Source: Halothiobacillus neapolitanus c2
GTDB lineage: Bacteria > Pseudomonadota > Gammaproteobacteria > Halothiobacillales > Halothiobacillaceae
DNA length: 64,000 bases
Direction of reading: 5' to 3'
NCBI RefSeq assembly: GCF_000024765.1
Contig: NC_013422.1
Span: 1,817,501 to 1,881,500, forward strand
Shown piece by piece: positions 34,504-44,270 of the stretch. The notes beneath the pieces are model-generated. The model was not told the DNA's origin. It made no database searches and worked only from the letters and a program-made list of their open reading frames with translations. Each line of letters opens with the position of its first letter. The first letter of the stretch is position 1. Made by a program: the position numbers and the translations under genes.

Positions 34504-34519
34504 GTTCAAAGGATTTTCT

Positions 34520-34801
34520 ATGCGCATTCAACGTTCAACATTCGATTTTTTGATGATCAGCGCCATTCTTGGCAGCATCGCTCTGGTGACGAGCTACTTT
34601 GGTTACGGCGCAGGCACGTTGGTGATTTTATTTTGGGTTTTGGTGATCCTTAGTCGACTTAAAAAGAGTAAAAACACCGATTCAGTACAAGAAAGTACAC
34701 GCGGGCACACGGATCAGTCCACCAACCAATCGACAGGTGATCGAAACCCAGCACGCAGTGACGCAGGCAAAGACAATGATAGCGATGGTGGCGGCGACTA
34801 A
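34520..34801 (+). CDS. Small two-helix membrane protein, unknown
   Basis: From ATG 34520 (AAAGGA upstream) the product has 93 residues. Two hydrophobic segments, FLMISAILGSIALVTSYFG and GTLVILFWVLVILSRL, form a hairpin in the membrane, and a hydrophilic Ser/Thr/Asp/Asn-rich tail of about 40 residues ends in DNDSDGGGD. No family recognised. It is probably co-transcribed with the cupin gene and ends exactly where the palindromic element at 34802 begins. Confidence 0.6.
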   Translation: MRIQRSTFDFLMISAILGSIALVTSYFGYGAGTLVILFWVLVILSRLKKSKNTDSVQESTRGHTDQSTNQSTGDRNPARSDAGKDNDSDGGGD

Positions 34802-34942
34802 CCGGTTATTGAAAAAGGGCTTTCCTGCCGGTTTTCCACTCGCCTCGTCGCGGTACGCGCCCGCGACGAGTCCCGATCCATTCCCGACGGAGCGATCGAG
34901 CAATCCATGGTTTGCCTTAGCAGGGTGGTTTTCAATACCCGG
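34802..34942. repeat. 141-bp palindromic element between convergent stop codons
   Basis: CCGGTTATTGAAAA (34802-34815) and the inverse of CCGGGTATTGAAAA (34929-34942) match at 13 of 14 positions. A central hairpin has perfect 10-base arms CTCGTCGCGG/CCGCGACGAG (34844-34870). The element begins one base after the small membrane protein gene's TAA and ends one base before the kdsB stop. It could be a bidirectional terminator, a MITE-like insertion, or both. Confidence 0.65.
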
Positions 34943-35713
34943 CTAAACCCGCGTTTGCAGCACGTCCCGTACCCGCTCCAGATCTGCGGGCGTGTCCACG
35001 CCTGCGTGGGGAATCATCTTGGCCACTGCCACGGCGATTGACTCGCCCATGGCCAAAGCGCGAAGCTGCTCCAATTTTTCCGCCCTTTCCAGCTCGGCCA
35101 TCGGCGCTGCAGTGAAGCGTTGCAAGAATCCGGCACGATAGGCATAGATTCCCAGATGTCGATAACCGAGCACGGCGCCATGCTCCGGCAACCCATCACG
35201 ATGGAACGGAATCGGCGAGCGAGAGAAGTACAGGGCTTTACCCGTATCACTGGCCACGACCTTCACGGCCGAGGGGTCATTGAACTCATGCGCATCGATG
35301 ATTGGCACCATCAGCGTCGCCATGGCCGCCTCTTTCTGAGCAACCAATAGGCCAGCCACTTGCCGCAACAATTCGGGATGCATCAGCGGCTCGTCACCTT
35401 GCAGATTCACCACGATTTGATCTTCGGGCAGGTCCAGTTGCGTGACCACTTCAGCCAGCCGGTCGGTGCCGGATTCGTGATCGTTACGCGTCAGTACGGA
35501 ATGAGCCCCGAATTGCTGGGCCACTGCATGGAGGTCGGCGTCGTCCACGGCCACAATGATGCGCTCGGCACCACTGGCTTTGGCACAATCGTGCACCCAT
35601 GCCAACATCGGACGGCCGTGAATATCGGCGAGCGGTTTGCCGGGCAACCGCGTCGAGCTCATCCGTGCCGGAATAATGACGCAGAAATCGCCATCGAAAG
35701 TCACTTCACTCAC
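34943..35713 (-). CDS. kdsB: 3-deoxy-manno-octulosonate cytidylyltransferase
   Basis: KdsB activates Kdo with CTP for LPS inner-core synthesis. The 256-residue protein has [20 protein letters not shown], the CTP-binding start, then [14 protein letters not shown] and [13 protein letters not shown]. Its ATG overlaps the stop of the Trm112 gene (35710-35713). It is the last gene of an envelope operon with msbA and lpxK. Confidence 0.96.
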   Translation of the reverse strand: MSEVTFDGDFCVIIPARMSSTRLPGKPLADIHGRPMLAWVHDCAKASGAERIIVAVDDADLHAVAQQFGAHSVLTRNDHESGTDRLAEVVTQLDLPEDQIVVNLQGDEPLMHPELLRQVAGLLVAQKEAAMATLMVPIIDAHEFNDPSAVKVVASDTGKALYFSRSPIPFHRDGLPEHGAVLGYRHLGIYAYRAGFLQRFTAAPMAELERAEKLEQLRALAMGESIAVAVAKMIPHAGVDTPADLERVRDVLQTRV

Positions 35714-35928
35714 GGGGCGATTGGCTCGGCAGGATGGGCTTTGCGCAGTTTCTCGTACTCTTCGTCCTCAAGCGGACGGGCATCCGTTTCCAGCATGATC
35801 GGAATGTCGTCACGAATCGGATAGGCCAAACGGGCCGATAGCGAAATCAACTCATTGCTGTCTTGTTGATAAATTAATGGCCCCTTGGTCACCGGGCACA
35901 CGAGAATTTCAAGCAAACGTTTATCCAC
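35710..35928 (-). CDS. Trm112 family protein (YcaR-like)
   Basis: The 72-residue protein starts [18 protein letters not shown] and includes [13 protein letters not shown], the standard short bacterial Trm112 form. The usual zinc CPxC is only partly present (CPVTKG, no second Cys), as in E. coli YcaR. Bacterial function is unclear; it may assist a methyltransferase. It lies between lpxK and kdsB as in many gammaproteobacteria. Confidence 0.9.
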   Translation of the reverse strand: MDKRLLEILVCPVTKGPLIYQQDSNELISLSARLAYPIRDDIPIMLETDARPLEDEEYEKLRKAHPAEPIAP

Positions 35929-35998
35929 AAAAATCCCCTCATAAAATTAGACGTTTTCGCCTTATCCACACCACAAAAAACCGTTGGTCATCTCATCG

Positions 35999-37021
35999 TC
36001 AAGTCGGGCATTCAGGTCGGGGCGGTAGTTTGTCCAAAATGGCACGAACCAATTCGTCTGGCAACCGGATTTGTCCGATAACAGCAAACACCTGGCCTGG
36101 GCGAACATGCCAAGGCAGGCGGTTTTGCTGCCACTTCACCGCATCTTTCTCTGTCATCACAATCGGGCTGCCTACCCGGCGAAGATAATGAAGCAATGCC
36201 GGAGGTACGGGTTGATGATCCTCCAATGCATAGGTTTCCAGACTAAGACCCCGGTCACGCAACGCAGTGAAGAACTTTTCGGGGTGCCCAATACCGGCCA
36301 ATGCGACGACGGTTTGGTCGCCCAATCCTAGTATGAAATCGTCCACGCTCTGGATGCTCTGATCGAACAGATCGCGCACCCGCGTCAATTCGAACTGAAC
36401 GGCCCATTGATCATCAGAAAACTGTTCGCCGTTGACGATAACGAAGTCGACGTCATCGAGGGTTTTTGCCGATTCTCGCAGTGGCCCCGCCGGCAGGCAT
36501 AATCGATTGCCCAATCTACGAACGCCGTCGATCACCACGATTTCGACTTCGCGGGGCAAGGCGTGATGCTGCAAGCCGTCATCACTCAGGATGACATCCA
36601 CCTCCGGGTGTCTGGCGCGCAATTGTTCGGCCGCCCGCACTCGGTCTGGATGAACGAACACGGGCACGTTCAGGGCATGATGGATCAACCAGGGCTCGTC
36701 GCCAACGGCATCAGGCCCGGCGGCTTCGGACACATCGCGCGGCTCGATCCCGATTCTGGCACCGTAGCCCCGACTGATCACCCCCACCCTGCGTCCGTGC
36801 TCGGCAAGCGCGCGCGCCAATGCGATCAGCACCGGCGTTTTGCCGGTTCCGCCCACGGTGATATTACCGATGACGACCACCGGGCAACCATCCTGTAGAC
36901 GCGCTTCGCCGCGCTCGGCAGCAGCCCGCCGCCGCCGCGCGACCATACAGGTAACGAGCGAGAGCGGCCAAAGCAACCAACTGCGCAATCCGCGCCGCTG
37001 CCAAAAATCGGGATACCGCAT
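35999..37021 (-). CDS. lpxK: Tetraacyldisaccharide 4'-kinase
   Basis: LpxK phosphorylates the lipid A disaccharide at the 4' position on the inner membrane. The 340-residue protein has an N-terminal hydrophobic helix and the P-loop [44 protein letters not shown] and [11 protein letters not shown] follow, with the catalytic DDG. Its start abuts the msbA stop, so the flippase and kinase are co-expressed. Confidence 0.96.
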   Translation of the reverse strand: MRYPDFWQRRGLRSWLLWPLSLVTCMVARRRRAAAERGEARLQDGCPVVVIGNITVGGTGKTPVLIALARALAEHGRRVGVISRGYGARIGIEPRDVSEAAGPDAVGDEPWLIHHALNVPVFVHPDRVRAAEQLRARHPEVDVILSDDGLQHHALPREVEIVVIDGVRRLGNRLCLPAGPLRESAKTLDDVDFVIVNGEQFSDDQWAVQFELTRVRDLFDQSIQSVDDFILGLGDQTVVALAGIGHPEKFFTALRDRGLSLETYALEDHQPVPPALLHYLRRVGSPIVMTEKDAVKWQQNRLPWHVRPGQVFAVIGQIRLPDELVRAILDKLPPRPECPT

Positions 37022-38827
37022 TTACGAAGACATGGCCACAGTTGAGCCCGATGCCGAATCGGATTTGAACTGCAAGCGATGCAGCGCGGCATAAGCACCA
37101 TCGGCTGCCAGCAGTTCAGAATGCGTACCGGTTTCAACGATTCGTCCCTTGTCGAGCACCACAATCATATCGGCGTGTTCAATCGTGGACAGCCGATGGG
37201 CGATCACCAGCGTTGTCCGCCCACGACTAAGGTTATCCAAAGCCGCCTGAATATACCGTTCCGATTCGGTATCGAGCGCCGATGTCGCCTCATCCAGAAT
37301 CAGAATCGGTGCATCGCGGTACAGGGCGCGGGCAATGGCCAATCGCTGCCGCTGGCCTCCAGATAGCAATACGCCATTTTCACCCACTTCGGTGTCGAAC
37401 CCCTGCGGGAGCCGCTCGATGAAATCGAGGGCAAAGGCTGCTTCTGCCGCGGCGCGCACACGCGCTTGATCTTCCTGTCCCCCATCGCTGTAGCCGATAT
37501 TGGCGGCAACCGTCGTGTTGAACAGAACGGTGTCCTGCGAGACATAGGCAAATTGCCGGCGCAGATCAGTCAGCTTCAACGTGGAAATGGGGTGATCATC
37601 GAGATAAATATCGCCCCGATCAATATCCACAAAACGCGGCAGGCTGGCAATCAGGCTGGATTTGCCCGCACCGCTGCGCCCGACCAGCGCCACGGTTCGC
37701 CCCGCATTGATGTCCAGAGAGATATCCGAGAGCACCCAAGGTGCCTGTTCGCCTGTCGCGTAGCGCAGACCGACCCCATCAAAACGAATCCGCCCCGAAA
37801 CCCGTTCGATGGGTACAGGCATTGGTGCATCGTGTTCGCGTGGTTCGTCCATCAGGCCAAACAGGCTCTCGCCCGCCGCAATGCCCTTTTGCAGCACGGC
37901 ATTAACACCGATCAGACGCTTCATGGGCGTCAGCATCAGGCTCAGTGCCGTAATGAAGGACACGAAGGTACCGACACTGATGGTCTGCATCCGATCCCCG
38001 GTCGTCGCAAACCAGACGATGCCAGCAATGCCAATCGCCAAAATGAACTGTGTCAGCGGCGATGAAGCCGCCGTGACGGCCTGCATCCGCATGAAATCCT
38101 TGAAGTTGCGCTGATTGATGGCGGCAAAACGCGCCGCTTCATAGGCTTCCCCACCGTAGAGTTTGACCACGCGATGACCGCCCACCACTTCTTCGGCCAC
38201 ATGGGAAACCTGCCCCATGGAGTTCTGAATCTGGCGGGCATGGCGGCGGAATGCCCTGGAGATTCCGCCAACCAGCACGACCAGAACGGGCGCAAGCACG
38301 ACGAGAAACAAGGCGAGTTGCCAACTCAGATAAAGCATCCATACGAGCAACCCGAACACGGTAATCGTGTCGCGAATCAGCGTCGTCAGCGCGCGCGAAG
38401 CTGCCTCTGAAACCTGTTCGCTCTGGTAATTCAACCGCGTCAGAATTTCACCGCCGGGCACACGATCGAAATAACGTACCGGCAGGTGCAATACCTGATC
38501 GAACACGTCGCGTTTAAGGTCACGAATCACGGATCGACCGACCCAGGCCATGCCATAGCCGGAAGCGAATTCGGCCACAACTCGCACCAGAAAAACGACG
38601 AGCAGCAGTGCGGGCATGAGATGGATCGTGGTGGGGTCACGGCTCACGAAACTGCCGTCAAGCAGCGGCTTCATCAGGGCAGCGAAAGCGACTTCGGTCA
38701 GGCCGGCCGCCACCATGCCGATGATGGCGAGGATCAGCACACGCGTGTATTGGCGCGTATAGCGCAGCAAACGTCGGTAGGTCGCCCAGCCCGATGCGGG
38801 CGTCTGCGTGGAATCGTGTGCCGTCAT
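37022..38827 (-). CDS. msbA: Lipid A export ATP-binding/permease MsbA
   Basis: The 601-residue half-transporter flips lipid A-core across the inner membrane. Six helices fill about residues 20-310; the ATPase domain has Walker [10 protein letters not shown], signature [15 protein letters not shown], Walker [13 protein letters not shown] and VIAHRLSTI. The ATG at 38827 overlaps the TGA of a small repeat ORF (38824-38970), and only a weak AGGG precedes it, so translation is probably coupled. lpxK follows directly. Confidence 0.95.
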   Translation of the reverse strand: MTAHDSTQTPASGWATYRRLLRYTRQYTRVLILAIIGMVAAGLTEVAFAALMKPLLDGSFVSRDPTTIHLMPALLLVVFLVRVVAEFASGYGMAWVGRSVIRDLKRDVFDQVLHLPVRYFDRVPGGEILTRLNYQSEQVSEAASRALTTLIRDTITVFGLLVWMLYLSWQLALFLVVLAPVLVVLVGGISRAFRRHARQIQNSMGQVSHVAEEVVGGHRVVKLYGGEAYEAARFAAINQRNFKDFMRMQAVTAASSPLTQFILAIGIAGIVWFATTGDRMQTISVGTFVSFITALSLMLTPMKRLIGVNAVLQKGIAAGESLFGLMDEPREHDAPMPVPIERVSGRIRFDGVGLRYATGEQAPWVLSDISLDINAGRTVALVGRSGAGKSSLIASLPRFVDIDRGDIYLDDHPISTLKLTDLRRQFAYVSQDTVLFNTTVAANIGYSDGGQEDQARVRAAAEAAFALDFIERLPQGFDTEVGENGVLLSGGQRQRLAIARALYRDAPILILDEATSALDTESERYIQAALDNLSRGRTTLVIAHRLSTIEHADMIVVLDKGRIVETGTHSELLAADGAYAALHRLQFKSDSASGSTVAMSS

Positions 38828-38970
38828 GCCCTGCCCGGTTTGTGAATTCTGTCTTGGCTTAATTCATGGTTCATTTCATGGTTCATTTCATGGTTCATTT
38901 CATGGTTCATTTCATGGTTCATTTCATGGTTCATTTCATGGTTCATTTCATGGCTCATTTCATAGCTCAT
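38824..38970 (-). CDS. 48-residue repeat ORF (MNHE) between exbD and msbA
   Basis: On the minus strand the first ATG lies two bases after the exbD TAA. The frame reads MSYE, MSHE, then MNHE seven times, then [12 protein letters not shown], and its TGA overlaps the msbA ATG. Start next to a stop and end in ATGA suggest translation by re-initiation from exbD and coupling to msbA. The 12-bp unit keeps the frame whatever the copy number. The peptide is rich in Met, His, Asn and Glu. It has no recognisable homology and may be only a translated spacer; expression is unproven. Confidence 0.4.
   Translation of the reverse strand: MSYEMSHEMNHEMNHEMNHEMNHEMNHEMNHEMNHELSQDRIHKPGRA
38863..38970. repeat. 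Nine 12-bp tandem repeats upstream of msbA
   Basis: Unit TTCATGGTTCAT (plus strand) repeats nine times without a break. Seven copies are identical; the two nearest exbD (38947-38958 and 38959-38970) differ by one and two bases. Such arrays expand and contract by slippage. Each minus-strand unit carries two ATGs and overlapping stop/start signals. Confidence 0.95.
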
Positions 38971-38972
38971 TT

Positions 38973-39371
38973 TTAGGGGGGCGTCGTCCCAAGGCCAACC
39001 TTGGTTATGCCTGCACTGCGCACCAGATCGAGCACGGAAATGACCTTCTGATTGATCACTTCCGCATCCGCCCAGACCACGACCGGGCGACCGTCTTTGG
39101 CAATGGCCTTCAGCTGCGGCAACAAGGCATTGCTCGGCATGATGTGTCCATCCAGTGCAATCCGACCATCCTTGGCAATCTCGATCACGTGATCCTTGAC
39201 CGGGGCGCGCTGCTCACTGCCTTGATCCGATACCGGCAGCGTGACATTCAATGCCCGGTCATGAATGAATGTGGTCGTCAGCATGAAGAAAATCAGCAGC
39301 ATGAAGATCACATCAATCAGCGGGATAAGATTCAGCTCAAGTTCCTCTCGCGGTCTTTGGCGGAATTTCAT
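38973..39371 (-). CDS. exbD: ExbD/TolR family biopolymer transport protein
   Basis: The 132-residue protein has a short cytoplasmic N-terminus, one membrane helix LNLIPLIDVIFMLLIFFML with the proton-path aspartate (PLIDV), and a periplasmic domain ending TKVGLGTTPP. With ExbB it converts the proton gradient into work on TonB or a related partner; no tonB is in this window. The ExbBD pair at the head of msbA-lpxK is a common gammaproteobacterial arrangement. Confidence 0.94.
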   Translation of the reverse strand: MKFRQRPREELELNLIPLIDVIFMLLIFFMLTTTFIHDRALNVTLPVSDQGSEQRAPVKDHVIEIAKDGRIALDGHIMPSNALLPQLKAIAKDGRPVVVWADAEVINQKVISVLDLVRSAGITKVGLGTTPP

Positions 39372-39381
39372 GGCGATTCCC

Positions 39382-40005
39382 TCAGCGCTTACCGGATTCG
39401 GTCGGATGAATCATGTCAACCAGTCGAATGGCCTCACGCTCCATTTCGATGATGCGCTCGTCCACCAGACCACGGAAATAGCGGTGAAAGATGTAGGCAG
39501 GCACGGCGACCATGATGCCGCCTGCCGTCGTGACCAGTGCCTTGGAAATCCCCCCGGCCAGCAATTCGGGATTGATCCCCGCAGCACCGCCACTGGCCGT
39601 AATCGACTGGAACACATCGATGATGCCTACAACCGTGCCCAGCAATCCGAGTAAGGGCGAGATCACCGCGATGGTGCCGAGCGTATTGAGATAACGCTCC
39701 ATCTGATGCGCGACATGACGACCGGCATCTTCGATCCGGTTGCGCATGGCCTCGGCACTGCCGACATCCTGCAAGCCAGAGGCGAGCACAACACCGAGTG
39801 GCGACATGCGCGCCAATTCAGAAACCTTGTTCTGCGTCAATTGCTTACTTGCGATCCAGCTTTCTACCGTTCCGACGGGATCTCCACCCATCAGTCGGCT
39901 ATGGCGTAACGCCCACAACCGCTCGAATATGATCGCCAGCGCGATAATCGAGGCCAGAATAATGGGAATCATCATTCCGCCGCCCGCCAATACCAGTTCC
40001 ATCAT
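39382..40005 (-). CDS. exbB: MotA/TolQ/ExbB proton channel family protein
   Basis: The 207-residue protein has a membrane helix near the N-terminus (MIPIILASIIALAIIFERLWAL, in part) and two more toward the C-terminus: LNTLGTIAVISPLLGLLGTVVGII and ALVTTAGGIMVAVPAYIFHRYF, which are the conserved ExbB channel segments. It forms the stator with ExbD, 10 bp downstream. It is first in the exbB-exbD-msbA-lpxK-Trm112-kdsB operon. Confidence 0.94.
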   Translation of the reverse strand: MMELVLAGGGMMIPIILASIIALAIIFERLWALRHSRLMGGDPVGTVESWIASKQLTQNKVSELARMSPLGVVLASGLQDVGSAEAMRNRIEDAGRHVAHQMERYLNTLGTIAVISPLLGLLGTVVGIIDVFQSITASGGAAGINPELLAGGISKALVTTAGGIMVAVPAYIFHRYFRGLVDERIIEMEREAIRLVDMIHPTESGKR

Positions 40006-40051
40006 GTCGCGTTACTCCCTGAATAAATCACACAATCCATCTCAAATCGAC

Positions 40052-41926
40052 TCAAAGGCCGGATAAGGTTTTATCACTTGGCCAGCGTAAGCGAAAGCCG
40101 AAATTAAGCGTGATTTTCTGGCCCGGCTTGATCTGGTTCGACCAGGCCCAAACGCCATCGATCCCGTCGAACTGTTTGGTCGTCGGCGGCGTGGTATCGG
40201 CCAGTGCTTCAACTGAAATCTCGCTATCTTCGGCAATCGGCAGATTCATGATCACCGTGACCGCTACAGGTTCTTTGTGCTGGCTTTGCACTTCGACCAC
40301 CGTGCGGCGCACCATCTGGGTCGATTTACCGATAACGCCGTTTTCCTCTCGCTGATCCGGTTTCTGGTCGACGGTAACCTGGATACGCTGATCGGCACCG
40401 AATCCCAGAGTCATCTTCTTGGATGGGGCTTGAGCCTGCCGGAATGCCGAGCCCAGTTGCGCGCCATTAACGAAAAAATCCCAGCGTCCTGCCGGAAGCG
40501 GCAATGGATTGTTGAGGTCAAATGTACCGGTCAGCACACCCAGAGGTGATTGTGTCGGCGCAATAAGAACCGTCGCGTTGGCGGGCACTTGTTCGTGCTG
40601 CAATGGAATCACGGTGGTGGTTTCGCCGCTGTTGATGGAAAGCGGTTGATCACTTTTGTACTCCGCATTGAAGCCCGTGGCATCAACAGGCCGCGCCGCG
40701 GGCGCCGCCATCATGTTCATGGCAAGTTTTGATCGGACCTCCTGAACAGGCGCTACTGGCTGATGACGCTCAAATCCAATCGTCCAGCGCGGCAGTTTGG
40801 GCGCGGGATAGTAGCGCTGAGCGTCGATGAGCGACAGCGTAATCGGCACATGCGTCCAGTCTTCGCCACTGTTCTGATGCACGCTGGCAGAAAAAGACCA
40901 GTCGAGCCGTGCATTTTCGTCACCAATCGGGTTGGCGTGCGCGCTGGCATTTGCCACCGGTAACGCAGTTTTTTCTGGCGTATTTTTGGCAGAAACAGAT
41001 GTCGGTAGCGTAGTGATCAAATTGGCACGATAAACCGGTTGCCAGCCCGCATCGCTGACTCGGTAGCGCAGATAGACAGGAAGAATTCCTGAACCCACTT
41101 TGCCGCTCGCTGACTTTTTTCGCTCAAGCGGCACAATCAATTTCATTTTTTCCGGCTGTTTGCGAAGCTCGGTCAGTTTGGCCTGCTGTTTGGCTATTGC
41201 ATCGTTAACCTGATCGAGGTCGTTTCGAGCTTTGTGCTGAGCCGACATTAAATCTGCCAGCAGCTTGTCGAATGACTGACGCGCGCCGGACTGAGTAAGA
41301 AACGCACCGGCCTGATGACCGGCCTTGGTCGTCACGGTAGCTGGCGCACTCATCTGTGCCTGAAAAATATTCAGGCGAATGCGCGCAACCTCAAGTGCAT
41401 CACGCGCATCCGCCTGTTGGCGACGCAGGGCATCGATTTGTGCTTCGATTGCAACATAATCCGGCGCGGTTTCCACGGCTTGTTTCTGCCATTGCAGCGG
41501 CCCGGACTGAAACAGATCAGCGGAAGAAATCTGCACGCTTTCCTGATCGATATTTCCCGGCAGATCAAGCACGGTAACCGATTTACCGGCTTGCTCATTG
41601 TTTGAGCCGTCCGCACGATGAGCTTCAACAGGCACCGTGGCGATCGGAACATCGATTCGACGCGTAACCCAAGCCCCCTGGGGTAAGACGGTCACTTCTG
41701 TGATTCGGCTCATCAAACCAGTCGCTGCCGGTTCGCCCTGTTTGACAGAGTCAGGCTTAACATCCAAAGCGGCTTCGGTCACGGGCATCAGCCATACAGA
41801 CCCCATCGCCAAGCAGAGTAGCAACAAAGGCAACGCCATGCGGGATTGCCGAACGGCGGGTCTAGATAGGTTGCAACTAAACTCATCGTTCAACTTGGCG
41901 TTGCTAACTACCCTGTTCTGGCTCAT
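40052..41926 (-). CDS. DUF4139 / mucoidy inhibitor MuiA-like protein
   Basis: The 624-residue protein is probably exported: a hydrophobic segment (ALPLLLLCLAMGSVWLMPV, residues about 31-49) precedes TEA. It then shows the MuiA/DUF4139 plan: ITEVTVLPQGAWVTRR, a long coiled coil (about 155-265), LRYRVSDAGWQPVYRANL, and a C-terminal beta-rich DUF4139 region ending ITLNFGFRLRWPSDK. The family's biochemical role is unknown; the name comes from a colony-mucoidy phenotype. It sits just upstream of exbB on the same strand. Confidence 0.85.
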   Translation of the reverse strand: MSQNRVVSNAKLNDEFSCNLSRPAVRQSRMALPLLLLCLAMGSVWLMPVTEAALDVKPDSVKQGEPAATGLMSRITEVTVLPQGAWVTRRIDVPIATVPVEAHRADGSNNEQAGKSVTVLDLPGNIDQESVQISSADLFQSGPLQWQKQAVETAPDYVAIEAQIDALRRQQADARDALEVARIRLNIFQAQMSAPATVTTKAGHQAGAFLTQSGARQSFDKLLADLMSAQHKARNDLDQVNDAIAKQQAKLTELRKQPEKMKLIVPLERKKSASGKVGSGILPVYLRYRVSDAGWQPVYRANLITTLPTSVSAKNTPEKTALPVANASAHANPIGDENARLDWSFSASVHQNSGEDWTHVPITLSLIDAQRYYPAPKLPRWTIGFERHQPVAPVQEVRSKLAMNMMAAPAARPVDATGFNAEYKSDQPLSINSGETTTVIPLQHEQVPANATVLIAPTQSPLGVLTGTFDLNNPLPLPAGRWDFFVNGAQLGSAFRQAQAPSKKMTLGFGADQRIQVTVDQKPDQREENGVIGKSTQMVRRTVVEVQSQHKEPVAVTVIMNLPIAEDSEISVEALADTTPPTTKQFDGIDGVWAWSNQIKPGQKITLNFGFRLRWPSDKTLSGL

Positions 41927-41983
41927 CTTTCTGATCCTGGTTTGGTCGGATGAAATTCATCACTCACCGTATCATTGCATCGA

Positions 41984-43087
41984 TCAATGCGCTGGCTGCT
42001 CATGACTTGCACAAACATCAACCAGTACACCGCCGCCTGCTCGTCGAATCCGCACCGCCTCGGCCAAACGCTGGATAACGCCCACACTGTCTTCCCAGGC
42101 GATACAGGCATCGGTGATGCTCTGCCCGAAGACGAGCGGACGATCCGGATGCACATCCTGCCGTCCACCAACCAGATGGCTTTCGATCATTGCCCCGATG
42201 ATACCGGCATTGCCCGCGGCGATCTGCGTGGCGACCTCTTCTGCCACCTGAATCTGTCTTGCGTGCTGTTTTTGACTGTTGGCGTGGGAAAAATCGATCA
42301 TCAACCGCTCAGGCAATTCAGCACCACGCAGCTTTTCTAGTGCTTCATTGACGCTGTTGGCGTCAAAATTCGGTTTTTTGCCGCCACGCAAAATCAGGTG
42401 GCAGTCTTCGTTGCCCGCAGTCGAAAAAATAGCCGACTGCCCGGCCTTGGTGACCGAGAGGAAGTGATGCGGACGTGCCGCGGCCCGAATCGCATCGATC
42501 GCCACCTGCAAACCGCCATCGGTACCGTTCTTGAAGCCAACGGGGCAGGAAAGGCCGGATGCCAGCTCACGGTGCACTTGGGATTCAGTCGTCCGTGCAC
42601 CGATTGCGCCCCAGGCTACCGCATCGGATACATATTGCGGGCTGATCAGATCCAGATATTCCGTCGCAGCAGACACGCCCATATCCGCAAGATCAACCAA
42701 CAAATGACGCGCTACACCGAGCCCTTTGTTGATTTCGAAACTGCCGTCGAGGTTCGGATCGTTGATCAAACCCTTCCAGCCGACGGTCGTCCTGGGTTTT
42801 TCGAAATACACCCGCATGACCAGCAGGATGTCGTCTTTTACTTCATCGGCGAGTGTTTTCAGTCGCGATGCGTATTCACGCGCGGCTTTCACATCGTGGA
42901 TCGAACACGGCCCCATGACGACCAGCAATCGATCATCGTCGCGGCTCAAAATGGCCTTAATCGCCTGACGCGTCTCGTATACCGTCTGCGCACCGCGCTC
43001 GGTCAGTGGAAACTGCGCACGAATTTGCTCGGGCGAAACTAGGTTATGGATATCGAGAATACGTAAGTCATCGGTGCGATGCGTCAT
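41984..43087 (-). CDS. aroG: 3-deoxy-7-phosphoheptulonate synthase (AroG-type)
   Basis: This class I DAHP synthase condenses PEP and erythrose-4-phosphate at the start of aromatic synthesis. The 367-residue protein starts THRTDDLRILDIHNL, close to the E. coli AroF/G/H N-terminus used for feedback binding. LLVVMGPCSIHD, FEKPRTTVGWKGLINDP, GARTTESQVHRELASG and DFSHANSQK are the active-site and metal segments. Which aromatic amino acid inhibits it cannot be told. The 298-bp gap upstream (43088-43385) holds no credible gene and no clear attenuator. Confidence 0.95.
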   Translation of the reverse strand: MTHRTDDLRILDIHNLVSPEQIRAQFPLTERGAQTVYETRQAIKAILSRDDDRLLVVMGPCSIHDVKAAREYASRLKTLADEVKDDILLVMRVYFEKPRTTVGWKGLINDPNLDGSFEINKGLGVARHLLVDLADMGVSAATEYLDLISPQYVSDAVAWGAIGARTTESQVHRELASGLSCPVGFKNGTDGGLQVAIDAIRAAARPHHFLSVTKAGQSAIFSTAGNEDCHLILRGGKKPNFDANSVNEALEKLRGAELPERLMIDFSHANSQKQHARQIQVAEEVATQIAAGNAGIIGAMIESHLVGGRQDVHPDRPLVFGQSITDACIAWEDSVGVIQRLAEAVRIRRAGGGVLVDVCASHEQPAH

Positions 43088-43385
43088 GGTCTGCGGCCTG
43101 CTACAAAATCGAAATGGGCGTCTAATTGCACAACCCTAAACCGCTAATAGTACTTGGCTTGACGATGTACGTCATCCCAATCCATAGGCCAATCTCAAGA
43201 CTGGACCAATCTACAATGGCGCCTGATGCCATCAACTCGTCCGGACGGTGTTTTTGTTCCGTACAACATCGCGCTTCTTATTCAAAATTTCAGCTGATTG
43301 TTCTGATCGGTGAGTACCGAAGAACTGCAAGGCATGGGAGCAAAATTGGCTGATAGTTTGTCGAACAGGCTATCGAAAATTCGAT

Positions 43386-44270
43386 TTATGACTTCAGCCG
43401 GCGCAAGTCCAGAACCGGAAATTGCTGACGGACATGCGCCTGTGCTTCGGCATCGATTTCCGCCATGACGAAGCAATCGGCCAGGGTTTTGGCATTGGCG
43501 AGCACCGTTCCCCACGGATCGACGACCATACTGTGACCGAAGGTTTTGCGCCCGCTGGCATGAACGCCCACTTGTGCCGATGCGACCATGTACACCTGAT
43601 TTTCGATGGCGCGGGCACGCAACAAGGGTTCCCAGTGCGCGCGCCCCGTGGTTTCCGTGAAGGCCGAAGGCAGACATATCCATTCGGCGCCCTGATCGGT
43701 TAAGCGGCGAAACAACTCGGGAAAACGCAAATCGAAACAGATGGCCATACCCAAACGACCAGCTGGCGTCTCGACCAGTACCAACTCGGTGCCGTGCAGG
43801 AATTGATCCGACTCCCGATAGGATTCAGCGGTCGCCGATTGCGCGGACCGACGAGGCGGCACATCCACATCGAACAAGTGAATCTTGTCGTATTTGGCTT
43901 GGATTTCACCCTTTGAATCGATGACATAACTGCGCGACCATAATTTGCCTTCATTCGAACCGCCATCAGCCCGGATGGGCAATGTACCGGCCACCAGCCA
44001 GACACCCTTGAAGCGAGCCAACGTCTGCAACCAGTCCAGTGGGGCATTTTCACCCTCAGCCCCGAGGCCAAGTGCCAACAGCTCGTGCGGATTCGCTGGC
44101 ATGGCATACAGATTTTCCGGCAGGACGATCACCTCAGCACCAGCCTCCGCGGCGTCACTCACCAGACGGGCGATCACCGGTTGATTTTCAGCCCATGTTG
44201 CTTTGCCGTTCAGCTGGATAGCGGCAATTTTTGATTTTTTCATGCGAATGCCTTCAGAAGGAGTGGTCAT
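43386..44270 (-). CDS. Carbon-nitrogen hydrolase (Nit1-like, deaminated glutathione amidase type)
   Basis: The nitrilase-superfamily amidase has its Glu-Lys-Cys triad in VIVLPENLYA, AKYDKIHLFDVDV and MAICFDLRFPELFR. KIHLFDVDV and DLRFPELFRRL are typical of Nit1-like deaminated-glutathione amidases. The ATG at 44270 overlaps the yhdP stop (ATGA); an internal ATG, MKKSKIAAIQL, nine codons later matches family N-termini equally well. It ends the leuS-to-yhdP gene run, the place tldD occupies in E. coli. Confidence 0.9.
   Translation of the reverse strand: MTTPSEGIRMKKSKIAAIQLNGKATWAENQPVIARLVSDAAEAGAEVIVLPENLYAMPANPHELLALGLGAEGENAPLDWLQTLARFKGVWLVAGTLPIRADGGSNEGKLWSRSYVIDSKGEIQAKYDKIHLFDVDVPPRRSAQSATAESYRESDQFLHGTELVLVETPAGRLGMAICFDLRFPELFRRLTDQGAEWICLPSAFTETTGRAHWEPLLRARAIENQVYMVASAQVGVHASGRKTFGHSMVVDPWGTVLANAKTLADCFVMAEIDAEAQAHVRQQFPVLDLRRLKS

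Noticed and set aside
38863-38970. CRISPR array
   Set aside because: The repeats are 12 bp with no spacers; it is a simple tandem repeat.
38808-39452. Plus-strand frame with repeated GSFH
   Set aside because: It is antisense to exbD and the 12-bp array; the minus-strand reading fits the operon while this one has no motif.
43126-43353. 75-codon plus-strand frame in the aroG upstream gap
   Set aside because: No ribosome binding site and no family resemblance; more likely the promoter region of aroG.
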